This document shows, piece by piece, positions 1 through 12,872 of a stretch of DNA of 64,000 nucleotides. The position numbers and the translations under genes were made by a program. This DNA is from Lagopus muta. Lineage: Eukaryota > Chordata > Aves > Galliformes > Phasianidae. The stretch's first letter is position 1. Every line of letters begins with the position of its first letter. Where the stretch lies: contig NC_064435.1 in assembly GCF_023343835.1 (NCBI RefSeq), positions 61,762,634 to 61,826,633 on the forward strand, written 5' to 3'. The notes beneath the pieces were generated by a model. That model saw only the letters and a list, made by a program, of their open reading frames with translations, searched no databases and was not told the origin of the DNA.

Positions 1-3000
1 TACTTCAGTCACTCAACTGGACTGCACTTCTCACCCCAGCATTGTGGTGAGGTCTATACAATTCAAACAGACTCTCTCTCTCTCTCTCTCTCATTGTATT
101 TTACTAACACTATATTTAGTAAAATCATTTGTTCCACCTCAGATCAGTGCTGTTGTTTTCAAGTATTTTGGGGTCCCCTGCTTCCCCTTTCCCAGAGGCA
201 CGGATCCGCAGATCCCTCCACCCTGCTGGTCACGGAACTGGGCCGGACCAGCCCATAAACCGTTGACACAGCCATTATATGTAATGAAAATAGTTAAAAT
301 TCTTTAAAAAACTATTCAATCTTAACACATAACCTTAGATGTGAGTATACTCAGTAGTTCTGAGTATACACAAGAACAAGCTGATCAGGCTCAAAACCTC
401 TCTGGGGGAGAAGCTGCAACAGAAATTGGCTTATCTAATTTCTTATCTAATTTTCCTTGCTTTTCCTCTATTTTTAATGCTGTTTAGTACATTCCCAAAG
501 GGGCCTGTCATCAGCCAGCTAGATCATGTGGTTTTTATCTTCCAAATCTATTACTTCAATCCTTCTTTCCTGCAACTACATACACCTTTTCCCCTTCACT
601 GTAATGTTGTTCACCTACTTACATAAAATGCTTATATATTGTGTCTAAATATACCATCACAATTAAATGAAATATTTATATATTCCTGTTGGTTAAACTG
701 TTTGTATATTGCTATATCTATCTAACCATTAGTAATTGTATCCTGATTAATACAATTATATTTAAATATCACAAGCCACTGGTACAGCTTCAAAGTTCAT
801 ACTACAAGAAAAGACAGAAATGACTTGGAAGAGAACCTAACAAAAATAAGGTGGAGAAGGTTACCTATTGATGCTGGCCATATGAATCTGGAGCAGCCTG
901 TAACACAGGAAATTGAAGGGGAAAAAGAAAAGAGCAGAAAAAGGAGAAAAAATTATAATGATATGTTTGTTCCGTCTTTGAAATGAACAATAAGTTGTGA
1001 TTTCTACAATTGCAGACAACCAGGTGTGATGATTCCATTCAAGTTCTAAGTCCTGTGCTGTCCATCAGTATTTTAGATCATAGTTTTGTCACTCCAGGGA
1101 GAAGAGAATTTATAGCCCTTGCAAATAGGAACTACTACAGTGACCTACCATTGAGCACATCTGGCAAAAACAAAAGTTCATCTAGATCCCTTGGTGACTA
1201 AGCAATCCACAATCCACTCCTGCTTTGGGAGTGAGCAATAAATATTTAATAATTAACTTCATGCTCTGCTGACTTAATCAGGAATTGTGTTGTTCCTTTC
1301 AGGATTTGGATCTAATACGTATGTATTAGCCCTAGAACTGAGACTACTATACAACCATTTGGAAGTTTTATGCATTTGGTTAAATTAAGTATATTCTGGT
1401 ATTCCTACTAAAGAGGATATTAAATAACTCAATAGAATAACTCAAATAGAATTAGTCTTGTGTCTTTCAGTTCTTGCTATTGCAATAGGGAACCAGAAAA
1501 CATGGCACCCACTTTTACTTTACAGCAGCTACTTAGTCAAAGCAGAATTCATAGTAGATAGAGACAAATCATCTGATGGCAGAGGTTAAAAGAAACCTGT
1601 TACTATGACAACAGATAGGGTCAGATAACAAAATGAACAGACACTTTTGATCTTCAAAAAATTCTCTTCCCTTTGCTCTCTTTTCTGTTATCTGGACCAC
1701 TCCATCAAACACCTAGCAGATAACAGAGTTGAAAACCCAATCGACCTTCAAGGAAGACCAGGCAAGTTGGAAAGTCTATGGAAAGGTTACTATTACAGTG
1801 AAAACACTTATGATTATATTTTCCATGTGTACATGTGTGTGTGCGTGTATGTATATATCTTTTAACGCTTTATGAATACTATTCAAAAGGCTTTACAGAA
1901 GCCTTTAACACTGTAACATAAATGTAATCTTTTTCATAATGGTACTCAAAGAAAAGAAATAGAATATAACATGATCTGATTTGGTATGTAGTCATATTGT
2001 ACAGTTAGCATACTATGGGTTAAAAAGAAAATATATTTAGTCACTTTGGGATTTTGGAACAGTGATTTATTGTATATGCCTTACCACTAATTGTTACTTC
2101 ATGTATTCTATGGAAGTTACAAAAAATGCTCTGAATTCCAAGTCCTAAAATTATTTCAAATGTCATATTTCAATACTACCTAAAAGTATTTTGGAGATTT
2201 ATGCATTGATTAAGAGGAGTTTGCAACGCAATGATAAGATGGACAGAAAAAGAACCATACTTTACTATCAAAATTTGAAACTTTTTTGTCAAAAAAAAAA
2301 GGAGTGAAGAGCTAAAAAAAAAAAGCCTACAAATCTGCAAAACAGAGATTTCAGTTCACAAGTCTTTAAAGGGAATGACACATTCTATATAGCAGTACTG
2401 CTGTCATAAAGGTGTCTCTCAAGTCAATAACATATTTGTGGGTAAATATACTTTTGGCCAGGTGTTCTACTCCAACATTCTATTTTCCATTTTTTCTTCC
2501 CTATGGTAATGTCACTGAACACATAACTGAAATGGGGTATTGCATTAAATTCATCTAAATATGAAAGATCTTCAGTGCTAGATGCAATGGATCAGAAATC
2601 TCTCTTCATGATTCTGGCTCATAATCATCCATGTTATTTAGTATATTTATCTATGTATTTCAGAGGGGATATTTATTATCACAATAGCAAAAAACTTGTA
2701 AAAATCTCATAGGCATTCCTGCACTAATTTCTCAGAGTTTCGCATTAAATCAACTGATGATAAAGTTAACAGTCACTGAAAAAGGGATGCCAAGGTGTGA
2801 TACCATTCCAGAAAGTGCACTGCTACTTTCAATAATATCAACGGAGAGAGAAAAATTACCATTAACGTCACATTAATGAAACTTTTTTTTTTCTCTTTTC
2901 TGCATGAAATCCAAAACGTATGTCGCTGAGTAAAATTTGTATTGTAAAAAGTATTGTTTTGCCTTGGCAGCCATTCTTGTTAATGCAAGAGAAGAGATTT

Positions 3001-4758
3001 GATTTTAGATGATTCTACACTAGAACCAAAAAAGGCTTTGATTCTTGGCTGAATAAGGCCCTAAGTTTCAATAAAGTAATTTCACACTTTATAACTGGCA
3101 AAATATTTTGTTTCACAACTACATTAGCCTTCCAAATAAATATTTTCAAAATATTTTATACTATCTTTCTATTACTATCAGGAAGAATAAACCTGAAAAC
3201 TCAGTGTTGTCATCACAAATAGCTGACATCACTTTTTGGCCAAATATTTTATTTCAATTTTATTCTCTGGGATGTTTCAGAGATGTTGAATTCTGCTTAG
3301 TGATTCTTTTGCATAGTAACAAGAGTTTGGGGAGTTTGTTTTTTATCTCCTTTAATTTTCAATCTGTAAAAATATATTACCTTAGTGATTGTAAATATTA
3401 TATTTCGAAACCCATACAGCTTCTGGTCATAATTCTGATGGTGAAAAGGGACAGAAAATACTCTGCTATAAATATTTTAAAGTAATAACAATTACTGTAA
3501 ATTAATAAATTATTGACAATCCCTGTATGGAACTCCTTGTACAAGATGAGAAATAGGAATTTTGTATGAATGTCATTCCTCATGCTCTTAGTTGATTTTT
3601 GAACTTTTCAGAACACCTCAAGGGAGTCTTCTGTTCTCAGTAAAATGGTGTCCAAGAAAATAACAACTTCTGTTCTTTCCAAGAGCTAACAACATATTAT
3701 CCACAGCTTAGAGTAATAGCAGGTGTGGGGTGGAGAGGGAATTCTATGTTTGAGCAAAGATAGGACTATCTTGCTAGCACCTGTATGTAAAAGTATTATG
3801 CTGTTTTCATTCCATGGATAAAAAGATAGGTTGAGGAAGCTTTGAATTTTGAAACAATACTCTGTAAACTAGAATTATGCCCCAGAGCTCAAAGGCTACT
3901 AGAAAACAAACCAGTGTACCTTGGATGTCATATCTGTGAAAAATGGAAAATGAGCCATGTAACCCTCCTGTTTGCTCCTACCGATTGCAGAAAATATCTC
4001 AGAGTCAAGGTGTGACACAAAGTCCATCAAGGACATCATATGCATGGGAGAGACATGGTACTAGCAGGTATTTCAAGGAAATGTAGCTAGTTGGTGAACT
4101 GATTTGATATTCATGTTCCTGGACAACTTGAACTGTTGAAATATTTCAGGCTTAACTGAACTAACTTGAGCTAAAAAGATAATATTTTCATTTCACATTT
4201 TAAAATTCATTTTAAAGGAAGCCCAAACATTGTCAATGTCTAAAAAATATAAACTACATAACACAAGCAGCAAGAAGCTTTGCAATTGTCTGCATGTACT
4301 CCAAATTATTCTTAATCATTAATAAGTCAGTATTGTACTGACTTATATGTGTATATATATGTAAGTGTGCATACTACCAAATGAATATGAATAGTGGGAG
4401 CTGGGTCAATGACATGGAAGCCCATCTCTCATTTTCCATGTAGCAGACATTGTGATAGCAACAGATGCTTCACACTCTTACTCCCCTTATCCTGACACGT
4501 CCTCTCTTCATGTTTCTCAGCCTCTCTATTGATAGCACTAGCAGTGTCACTTATCAGTGACAATTACCTTAAACCAAACTTGGACTGCTGAAAGCCTTTC
4601 ATTCAGGTCATGGAAGAGCTGCTAGTCACCTTCAGTTATTATTCATCAGATCTTAAAATGATTCATAAAGAAAACAATTCATGTTAGAGCATTTTGGAAG
4701 AGCATATGCCATATCTAAAGAAGGAAAAAGCATTATTAGATGGAAAATATTTATGCAC
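1..4758. other. Intergenic AT-rich DNA, no gene seen
   Basis: No reading frame here resembles a known protein, and the open frames are short and compositionally random. A (CT)n microsatellite lies at about 72-92 and a TG-rich alternating purine-pyrimidine stretch at about 1829-1858. Short A-runs occur near 2291 and 2316. I see no recognisable transposon before the CR1 fragment that begins near 4759. By analogy with other vertebrates this belongs to the gene desert upstream of IRX2. Confidence 0.6.
72..92. repeat. (CT)n dinucleotide microsatellite
   Basis: An uninterrupted run of about ten CT units is seen directly. No function is implied. Confidence 0.9.
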
Positions 4759-6000
4759 ATCATGGAATGTCTTGTGTTGGAAAGAACCCCAAGGTTCATC
4801 AAATTCCAGCCTCCCCACCACAGCTATAGCTGTCAAACACTAGAGCAAGTACTAGATCATATTGCCTAGGGCCCCATCCAACTCTTAAATACCTTCAGGC
4901 CAGGGGCATCCACAACCTCTCTGGTCAGCTTATTCCAGCACCTCACTATTCAGTAAAAAACTTCCTCCCAACAACTAATCTAAATCTCCCCTGGTTTAAA
5001 ACCATTTCCTCTTGTCCCATCTCTATCTATCCTAAAAAGTTGATTTTCATCACGTTTATAAGCTTTCTTTAAATATCGGAAGGCTGCAATGAGGTATCCC
5101 TGCAGCCTTTTCTTTTTCCATACATGCATTCAGAATCATGAGTCAATCTCAGACTTGCTCTGTCCTTACAATGGGGAAGAGGAAATTTGCTCCTCCAGTT
5201 CCCATCTAGAGATTCAGGGATGTGAGGTTCAGGGATGTGAGAAATCTGGCTGCTAGTGAAGACCAATGCAAAGAACTCATTAAGTAGCTCAGCCTTCTCA
5301 TCCTCTCTTTGGGCTGTCTCATCTGACCTATGTACCTTTAAAATCCCTTATTGTTTTTAACATCTCTCAACAAGTTCAGTTCTGTGAATTGGCTTTCCTA
5401 ATTCCATTTTTGCAAGTCCAGACAGCATCCCTGTATTATTCCCACATGGCACACCTTTCTTTTCCTTCAGATATACCAGCAGGACCTTGCCAAGCCATGT
5501 CAGTGTCCTTCATTGGTCCTATCTCTAATTTTAACCCAGAGGCTCTAAACCTGTTCCTGCCTGTTTCTCAGAGGAGCTCCTCACAGCCTACCCGCTTCTC
5601 AACATAGAGGGCAACACCCCCACCCCTCCTACTTTGTCTGTTACTTCTAAAAAGATTATAGCCCTCAATGGTGGTGTTCCAGTTGTGTGAATCATCCCCC
5701 CATGCTCCTGTACTGGCAATAAGATCCAAGCCTTCCTAGTGCACCACAGTTCCCAATTCCTCTTATTTCCCTTACTGTGTGCATTGGTATAGAGGCACTT
5801 CAGCTGGGCTTTCAGATACACTGTCTTCCTACATGAGACCTTCCACAAACCTCTGGGATGAATCTGAGGTTTTTCCTCACTGCCTCCCAAGGTGACAGCA
5901 TTCCCTGGTTCTTCTCTGTCACTCAGCAGTACATCGCCTTCCCCCAGCAGCTCTAGTTTAAAGCCCTCACAATGAGTCCAGCTAGCTCACTCCCAATGTC
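4759..6000 (-). mobile_element. CR1 LINE, antisense, internally deleted
   Basis: Read on the minus strand, this has two parts of a CR1 retrotransposon. At about 4759-5120 is the familiar CR1 3' portion: in antisense, a 'TTGGAAAGAACCCCAAGG' start, then the 'GGGCATCCACAACCTCTCTGG' block and 'AAAAAACTTCCTCCCAACA'. At about 5260-6000 is sequence I recognise as the 5' part; a minus-strand frame at 5588-5890 contains the words KCLYTNAHSKGNK and ELW, resembling the start of the CR1 ORF2 endonuclease. The central endonuclease and reverse-transcriptase region is missing and the frames are broken, so the copy is dead. It could also be two separate CR1 insertions side by side. The 3' part is certain; the 5' part is less so. 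Confidence 0.75.
5213..5241. repeat. Short direct duplication (TTCAGGGATGTGAG x2)
   Basis: Two adjacent copies of a 14-15 bp word lie between the two CR1-like blocks. This is probably a replication-slippage duplication at the internal junction. Confidence 0.7.
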
Positions 6001-6009
6001 AATAGTATG

Positions 6010-6893
6010 CATTTGACACAGTGGAAGGAAGGGATGCCATTCAAAGGGACCTCAACAGGCTAGAAAGGTGGCTCGGGTGAACCTGATGAGGTTCAACACA
6101 GCAAAGGGCAGAGTTTTGCACATGAGTCGGAGGAATCTCAGGCATCCATACAGACTGGAAGGAGTGGATCTTGAGAGCAGCCCTGCAGAGAAGGACCTGG
6201 GGGTCTTCATAGATGAAAAACTTAACATGAGCCAGTAATGTGCCCTTGAGGCTCGGAAAGCAAATGGTATCCTGGGCACCATCAGAAGAGGGGTGGCCAG
6301 CAGGGACAGGGAGGTGATTGTCCCCCTCTACTCTGCTCTTGTGAGGCCACATCTGGAGTACTGTGTCCAGGTCTGGAACTCCCAGTATAAAAAAGATAGT
6401 GAGCTGTTGGACAGGGTGCAGAGGAGGGCCACAAAGATGATCAGGGGACTGGAGTACCTCGCCTACGAAGACAGGCTGAGGGAGCTGAACTTGTTCAGCC
6501 TGGATAAAAGAAGGCTGTGGGGTGACCTCATTGCAGCCTTTTAGTATCTAAAGGGAGCCTACAAACAGGAGGGGAATCAACTCTTTGAAAGGGCTGACAA
6601 CTGCAGGACAAGGGGAAATAATTTTAAGTTGAGGGAGAGGAGATTTCGGTTGAATGTCAGGAGGGAAATTCTTTACAGAGAGAGAGGTGAGGTGCTGGAA
6701 CAGGCTGCCCAGAGAGGTTGTGGATGCCCCGTCCCTGGAGGTGTTCAAGGCCAGATTGGATGGGGGCCCTGGGCAGCCTGGTCTAGCATTAAATGGCAAG
6801 GTTGGTGGCCCTGCATGTGGCAGGGGGTTTGGAGATTCATGATCCTTGAGGTCCCTTCCAAATCCAGCCATTCTGTGATTCTGTGATTTCATT
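6010..6893 (+). mobile_element. CR1 LINE 3' fragment (ORF2 C-terminus and 3'UTR)
   Basis: A sense-strand, 5'-truncated CR1 copy. Broken frames encode typical CR1 ORF2 C-terminal text, including [14 protein letters not shown] (about 6198-6240) and [26 protein letters not shown] (starting near 6299). The last is the reverse-transcriptase thumb/C-terminal region of CR1. A stop at about 6542 and later frameshifts break the frame. The element ends with the CR1 octamer-type repeat ATTCTGTGATTCTGTGATT (about 6872-6891), which fixes strand and 3' end. It is clearly a LINE remnant, not a host gene. Confidence 0.95.
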
Positions 6894-9800
6894 AATGTAT
6901 CTACATCTCAAGCTGGAAAGAACAGTTCAACCTCATATAATTCTCACATCTATTCTTATAGGAAGTTTTCTGACTTCAGACACTGAATATTTCTGGAGAG
7001 TGAGTATACCTGTAATACTTGCTTTTGTGTTTGTGTAGTTTTGTGCTGGTTTTTTTTGTTTTGTTTTGTTTTTTTAATTCTTCAATTTAAGAAAAGTATT
7101 TGGATAAATAATTTGTAAATAATTCCACAAAATGCTTATATGGAAAAATCCATAAAGTAACACTGCTTGTTAAGTCTTAAGCGTGGCTTAAAAGTAAAGT
7201 AGAAGTGTGTGGGTGACTATCATGCTGTATGTCAATATCTGGGGAAAAAAAAAAGATGTTAAAGCAAGCTAAATAATTGCCTAACAGTACTTGTACTAAT
7301 GACCATAAACTTCTACTATGCTAATTTCTCTTCGCACTTTTAATTACAGATCAATAATACTTTGCAGCTGACATTTAAAAATGCTGAACTGCATGTAGAA
7401 ACACAGACTGAATAAAAATATACAACATGGTTCTGAATTTGCTAAATCAATAAACTTTGCCATTTAACAAACAGTAGCATGTAAACAGTCACCAAGATTA
7501 GCAAGTGTAAAAGACTATGCTTCAAGTGCTTAATTATTGTTTAATAACATTAAATTTCAGTTCATTGACAGCATTCCACTGCTGTGAAAAATCAGTCATT
7601 CTACTGTTTATTTTATTTATGCATAGCATCTTTTTCAAAGGTTTGAATTTAGCTGCTGATAAACCTAAAGCTATATAGCATCCATACATTTCCTTTAAAA
7701 TATGAGGTTCTTAAAGATCAAAAGGGGATTCATTACATAGGTGTTAATTTAATTTTCATTACTTTAAAATATTTTATCACTTTAAAAATGTTTTGTTGCA
7801 ACAAGTACATTTAATAAATGAGATCATGGCATTAAACATACTTATGTAAGTGAATATCAATATATAAATGATTCCATTTGAAGCTAAAGGCTTGAATCAA
7901 TAAAATGCTATTCAAATTTTCTTTAGTACCTTTTGCTAAGTAGGAATGAGCAATTTTCTCAATCTTATGACCTTGCAAACTGTTTTTCTTCCCCCCCACT
8001 CCCCCATTTTCCTTCTTTACATTTTATTTTCATTGCATCACTGGACTGAATTTTCATATGACCACTGTTTTTACTTGACATTTTTAGTAAGGCACAAACA
8101 TTTTTAGTCATGTTCAGTGGAGTTTTAACTTTAAGGAGTATGGAAGAGAACCTATGTGGGCAGAATCAGTAACTCTGCATTGTTAGTTCACATGTAATGC
8201 TTTTAAGTTCCACTAACTGAAGTTTCTGGCCCAAGCTGGTATTGTTTAGTTGAGCAGAGATAACTAAACATAACATTGTAATTGGGATGAACAATTCATG
8301 AATCCCTACAATACTGAATAAAGCATGTGATCCCCTCAATATCACTTCTGACCTAAATGATTGTTGCAGTAATAGATGCTTCAACAAAAATATTCATGTT
8401 TTGCTACTGTGTGAAATGTCAGAGGCTCTGACAACAGAACTGGATATAAATTGGAAATCACAGCCTGTATAAAATAGTCTATTTTTAAAAGAAAAATATA
8501 TACGTGTTGAATCACAACACCAGAACAAAACGCATGCCACTGGTATCTTGTTTCTCCTATCGGAGATCGGAGGAAAAGGAGAAAGATACTAAAGGCAGAT
8601 GTCTGGGATTCTGCCTTCTGCCTATACTCCATCTAATCTGTAATAAGTAGCAATGACAATAATCTTCTTGGGAATACCATGTAGCAGTCATTTTTGTATC
8701 AGGGCAGTACATCAAAGTGCATAGAAAATTTCAGCTTAGAATTTTTCAGTGGGAAAAGTCAACAGGATATTATCAACAGACAGTTTGCTGCTCACTTCCT
8801 GGACTTCTCAGTCAGAGAACAGATCAAGAAATCATCTAATTAATGTGCTATTGCAAATTTGTAAATTTGGAACTCACTTCTGCATCTTCTATTGACATTA
8901 AGGAGCATTTACTCTTGAAAGCAGTTCAAATTAAGTCCTTTAAGTCAATAGATTAACTATTTCCTAATTGGGTTAAGTACCTCCATAGGTCCTGGAACCC
9001 ACTTCATGGAAAAGTAACTAATTCAAAATGTATTCTATGTTTTCCACAGGGAATTTTCTCTGAGCGATATCAGTCTCCTGAAGTGTGGAGATGTCTCTAA
9101 TCCTGCAACACTATCCAGTGTAAGAGTGGGAAGGAAACAGGAATGAACATGGAAAGGTGACCTCTGAGGGGGAGGTTCATCAGAGCAACTCCCAGTGTTG
9201 CTGCCATGAAAATCACAGGGGTGGTGAATTGTGAACATTTTCTAAATCTTGACAGACTGCTGTTCAAACTAGTATACTATGTTTGAAATAGCATGCCCAG
9301 GCATTGTCTTTCCTAAAGTAAGCCTTTTACAATGTCCATTGTAGAATTTGTGTTGTCAGGATTTCTCAAAGGACACTGAATGTTACAGAGATTAATTTCA
9401 TAACACAGCTAGGTAATCAGATATATACAAATATGCTTGCAACTGAGACTGCTTTTGAATCTCTCACATGATAAGTTAGCAGAATCAGGCAAGAGAGGAT
9501 GAACTTAATGGCAGATATGTCACATGGCTGCTCTGCAAGAACTGCACTAAGCGTGCTAACTATTATAAATCCCAGTTTAGGTAAACCCATTCACTCTTTC
9601 ACTATAGTGAATTACCATCCTAGAATGTCCAGTTGACAACTGTTGTGGCACAAGTTCACTACGCCTTTATTTCTCTCTGTATTTAGTGCTAGGTTGTCTA
9701 ATTTAATGCCTGAGGAGAGTTAGATGCTCTCTGGTAAGCTCTACTTCAACTGACATACTGAAGATGGAGCCAGACAGCAGGAAGACATTTTAAAGGACCT

Positions 9801-10909
9801 TAGTTTCATGATTTCATTGACAGTTTCGTCTGTGAAAAGATTTATTTTATTGGGTGTCACTTATTTCTCCATACAGACAGTGATGCAGAAGGAATACCTC
9901 CCCACCATGAGTGCCAAGGTTTCACAGCATAAAGGGTCCAGGTTGTTGCTATATTCAATTCACATCTGATCTTATCTTAACCTCACCAGGGACAAAAACA
10001 TCTCATTATCCTAAGCAGGTACCTACATGTTCATTTTCGTTAATCTCTTACACAAAGTATGTACTAGCTAGACCATGGAACAAGTCAACATACAGATTTT
10101 GTAGGTCAGATACTAGAATAAATACCTCAAAGTCTGGCATAAGTCTCTTGTGCAGAAACATTAAGATATTTCTCAGTAGAAGCAAAAAGAGAATATGAAA
10201 CACATAACCTCTTCCATCACACCTCTCCGATGGAAGCAGAGGACACCCTCTATCTAGGTCTTCTGTGTCTCAGCTGAGTGCTAGTTGGAGCTAGGTAAAA
10301 GAATGAATAGCTTCTTCAGCTATGCCTTGTGTAACATACTGTCTACTAACCCTGTTTTGAGGACACCTGTTGGACTTCTTGTCTCACTGTTGTGTGAAGA
10401 AGAACATACAGCTCACAGTGACAGTAGTATTTTGTTCTGAGTACTCTGATGAGGTGAAGTTGCAGTGACCATGTGATCTACATCTTAGGATGTAGATCAA
10501 AAAGATGTCTTTAGCAAAACTGCTGGTTCTCATTGCTCACCCCCCACAGTGACTCTCCTGCCTCATCAACTCCGAGACTTAAACATTTGTCCTTGCCTCA
10601 TGATGCTTATTCTGTCATGTTTGTGCAAATATTTATGTCTCCAGATGGTAAACCAGATCTGGACTCCATCCATGCACAGAGCAGTTTCTCAATGCATTTC
10701 ACATTGTGAGGGTACACAAACACATGTGTTGGCAGACAACATGAGGACAAGAACTCTGGTCAAGAACAGAGTGCAGAAAAATATGGGCTTAGTTGGCCTA
10801 AGTACTTATTGAAAGTAAAGTTATGGTCTATGTACCTAGAGAAACTTAAAGAGTGAATTCAAAACACCCCAAGGCCCACTGCAGCTGGAAAGTGGTTAGG
10901 AGGTCCCTT
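6894..10909. other. Intergenic DNA, no gene seen
   Basis: AT-rich sequence with a (TTTTG)-type tract at about 7049-7075 and a perfect short inverted repeat at 10474-10499. No frame resembles a known protein and I recognised no transposon. Confidence 0.55.
10474..10499. repeat. Perfect inverted repeat, 11-bp arms, 4-nt loop
   Basis: TGATCTACATC is followed by the loop TTAG and then its exact reverse complement GATGTAGATCA. The flanking bases do not extend the pairing. It may form a small hairpin; there is no sign of a terminator or a microRNA precursor, as the stem is too short. Confidence 0.85.
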
Positions 10910-11262
10910 TATCATAGAATCAGCAACGCTGGAAAAGACCTTAAAGATCATCCACTCCAGCTGTCCACTTGTCACTAGTATTTCCCTCTAAACTGTGTTC
11001 ATCGGTGAAACAGCTAAACATTTCTTGAACATCTGCAGTGTCAGTGACTCCACCACCTCCCTGGGCAGCACACTGAGTTCCAGCACTTAATGACTCTTTT
11101 GGAAAAGCTTTTCCTAATGTCCAACCTGGTTCTCCCCCGACACAGCACAAGTCCATTCTCTGTAGTCCTATCACTAGTTATGCAGGAGAAGAGGCTGATC
11201 CCCCACCTTGCCACAGCCTTTCTTCAGGTGGTTGTAGAGAACTATAGTGTCTCTTCTGCAAA
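10910..11262 (-). mobile_element. CR1 LINE 3' fragment, antisense
   Basis: The block opens with TATCATAGAATCAGCAACG, the reverse complement of the CR1 3' repeat, then TGGAAAAGACCTTAAAGATCATC, CACCACCTCCCTGGGCAGC and TTTTCCTAATGTCCAACCTG. These are characteristic antisense words of avian CR1 3' ends. The copy has many substitutions and contains no intact frame. Confidence 0.9.
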
Positions 11263-12592
11263 CTGGAATTTCTATGCAGATAAAGAGAAGTCTTACAAAG
11301 TAATTTTAGCAAAAGCTAAAGCTCACTAGAAGAACTAAAATTTGCTGAATATTTAGCTTGACTTGCTAATAAGACTCCACATTCTTCTTAGTTTAAGTTT
11401 GTCTACCAAATATATGGTCAATATAAAAGCATAACTACCATATTTAGTGAAAGTTCTGATTCACTTTGATATGAACATCGGCACACCTCCATTCTGAATG
11501 CATTATAACAAGGTCTGATTGATCATGGCAGTTAACACTGTGCATTGCCCAATCTCATCCATGTCACTTGCTTACAAGGGTAGTAGAGAACCTAACTTCA
11601 GTAATATTAGTCTTCTTTTCCATCACTTCTTCAGTTCTCCTTTTTCCACTCATCTTCATATGATAAAAGTAAATTAAATAGAATTACCAAAATATAATTG
11701 CTAAAACCGCACGCCAGTGACACTTGAAAATTATCAGTTTAGTTCTTCGGCTGTGAATATTTAATCAAATCTCATTTTAATAAAAATTTTAATCGATCAA
11801 TATCATTTAGTTGGTTTTTAAACTATCAGCGACAATAGGTAGAATGTAAATTCTAAATTTTAAAAAGCTAATATCCTACAGAATACAAACACAATATTCA
11901 GTATCAAAAAACTGAATATGAAGTCAAAACCTTAGAAATGTTTAAGAATACCAGGAATGTATTGATTGACTTACCATTGCTCCTAGATTAGCGCTGTTAA
12001 TTTGTAAAGTGACTGTAGTCATTGTTTAGATATCAACACTCTTAAGTATCTCCTATCTGCTTTCAGAAATATCCAGTTATCCATGTGATTGACAGGTCTC
12101 AACAGTTTCAGGCTGGTTTGGTCTGGTTCCATGACTAGCAGGGCAGGGGGACCTATGGACCCATGCCTTAGGAGAGGGAAAAAAGGGGAAAAGGGGAAAA
12201 GGGTAGAGAGATAGGCCTAAAAACAAAACAGCAGCAACCATCTGAGGAGAAACAAAGTAAATTACTGAAGATACCAGAATGAAAGCTAACACACTATAAT
12301 TATACAATTAGAATTGAAGCAAATAAATCAAATAAAATGAGAGTGTCCAAAAACCAAAGGCCTTATTCTAATGCTGAGGTGAGACGTCTGGCAGTCAGAG
12401 CAGAAAAGAAAATTAAGGGATCTCGTGACTTTGCCAGGAGTTTTATCTCCTCTCTGAATGCAAAGTCCTCTGGGATATGTAGCATGTAGTTCTCCTTCTC
12501 TTCTGAGAACCAGGTACCTGGAACTACCCATGGAACTGTAGCATTAACTGTTTAATTCCCAGTGCAATACAAGATGTTATGATGTGGAATAC
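11263..12592. other. Intergenic AT-rich DNA, no gene seen
   Basis: No recognisable coding or repeat content apart from a purine-rich patch (GGGGAAAAGGGGAAAAGGG) near 12186. It ends at the 5' target duplication of the solo LTR. Confidence 0.5.
12587..12592. repeat. 5' target-site duplication of the solo LTR (GAATAC)
   Basis: The hexamer directly precedes the TGTGGGAA terminus and is repeated exactly at 12867-12872. Confidence 0.75.
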
Positions 12593-12866
12593 TGTGGGAA
12601 TACAAGAAAAACTGTTCAGAGCAGCAGCTCTGGAGCAAGATAAACAGCATGAGAAACAAGGACACCTCTAGAAGAAGAAAGAACATCTCACAGCTCTGAG
12701 AGGATAAGCACCTATGTGGATGGTTGAAGAGTGTTTTGTAGAATGCTCTGTTAAAATGTGTAAATAGAGTAGCGCTTAATAATAAAGCAGACTAAAACAG
12801 CCTTTAACCACAGTGGTGTGCTGTTATGTCTCCAGCACGTCCTGAGAGTCCAGAGACTTCCCCACA
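12593..12866 (+). mobile_element. Solo LTR of an endogenous retrovirus-like element
   Basis: The element starts TGTGGGAATA and ends CTTCCCCACA, giving near-perfect inverted termini beginning TG and ending CA. The same hexamer GAATAC lies immediately outside both ends (12587-12592 and 12867-12872), a 6-bp target-site duplication. A poly(A) signal AATAAA lies at 12781-12786, about 85 bp before the 3' end, which fits a U3-R-U5 layout on the + strand. No primer-binding site, gag/pol or second LTR follows, so this is a solo LTR left by recombination. Length (274 bp) and duplication size fit avian alpharetrovirus-like elements; the family assignment is inference. Confidence 0.8.
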
Positions 12867-12872
12867 GAATAC
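12867..12872. repeat. 3' target-site duplication of the solo LTR (GAATAC)
   Basis: An exact copy of the hexamer at 12587-12592, directly after the CCCCACA terminus. Confidence 0.75.

Noticed and set aside
6293..6892. Open frames with LINE-like protein sequence
   Set aside because: They belong to the degraded CR1 copy and are not a host gene. The frame is broken by stops and shifts.
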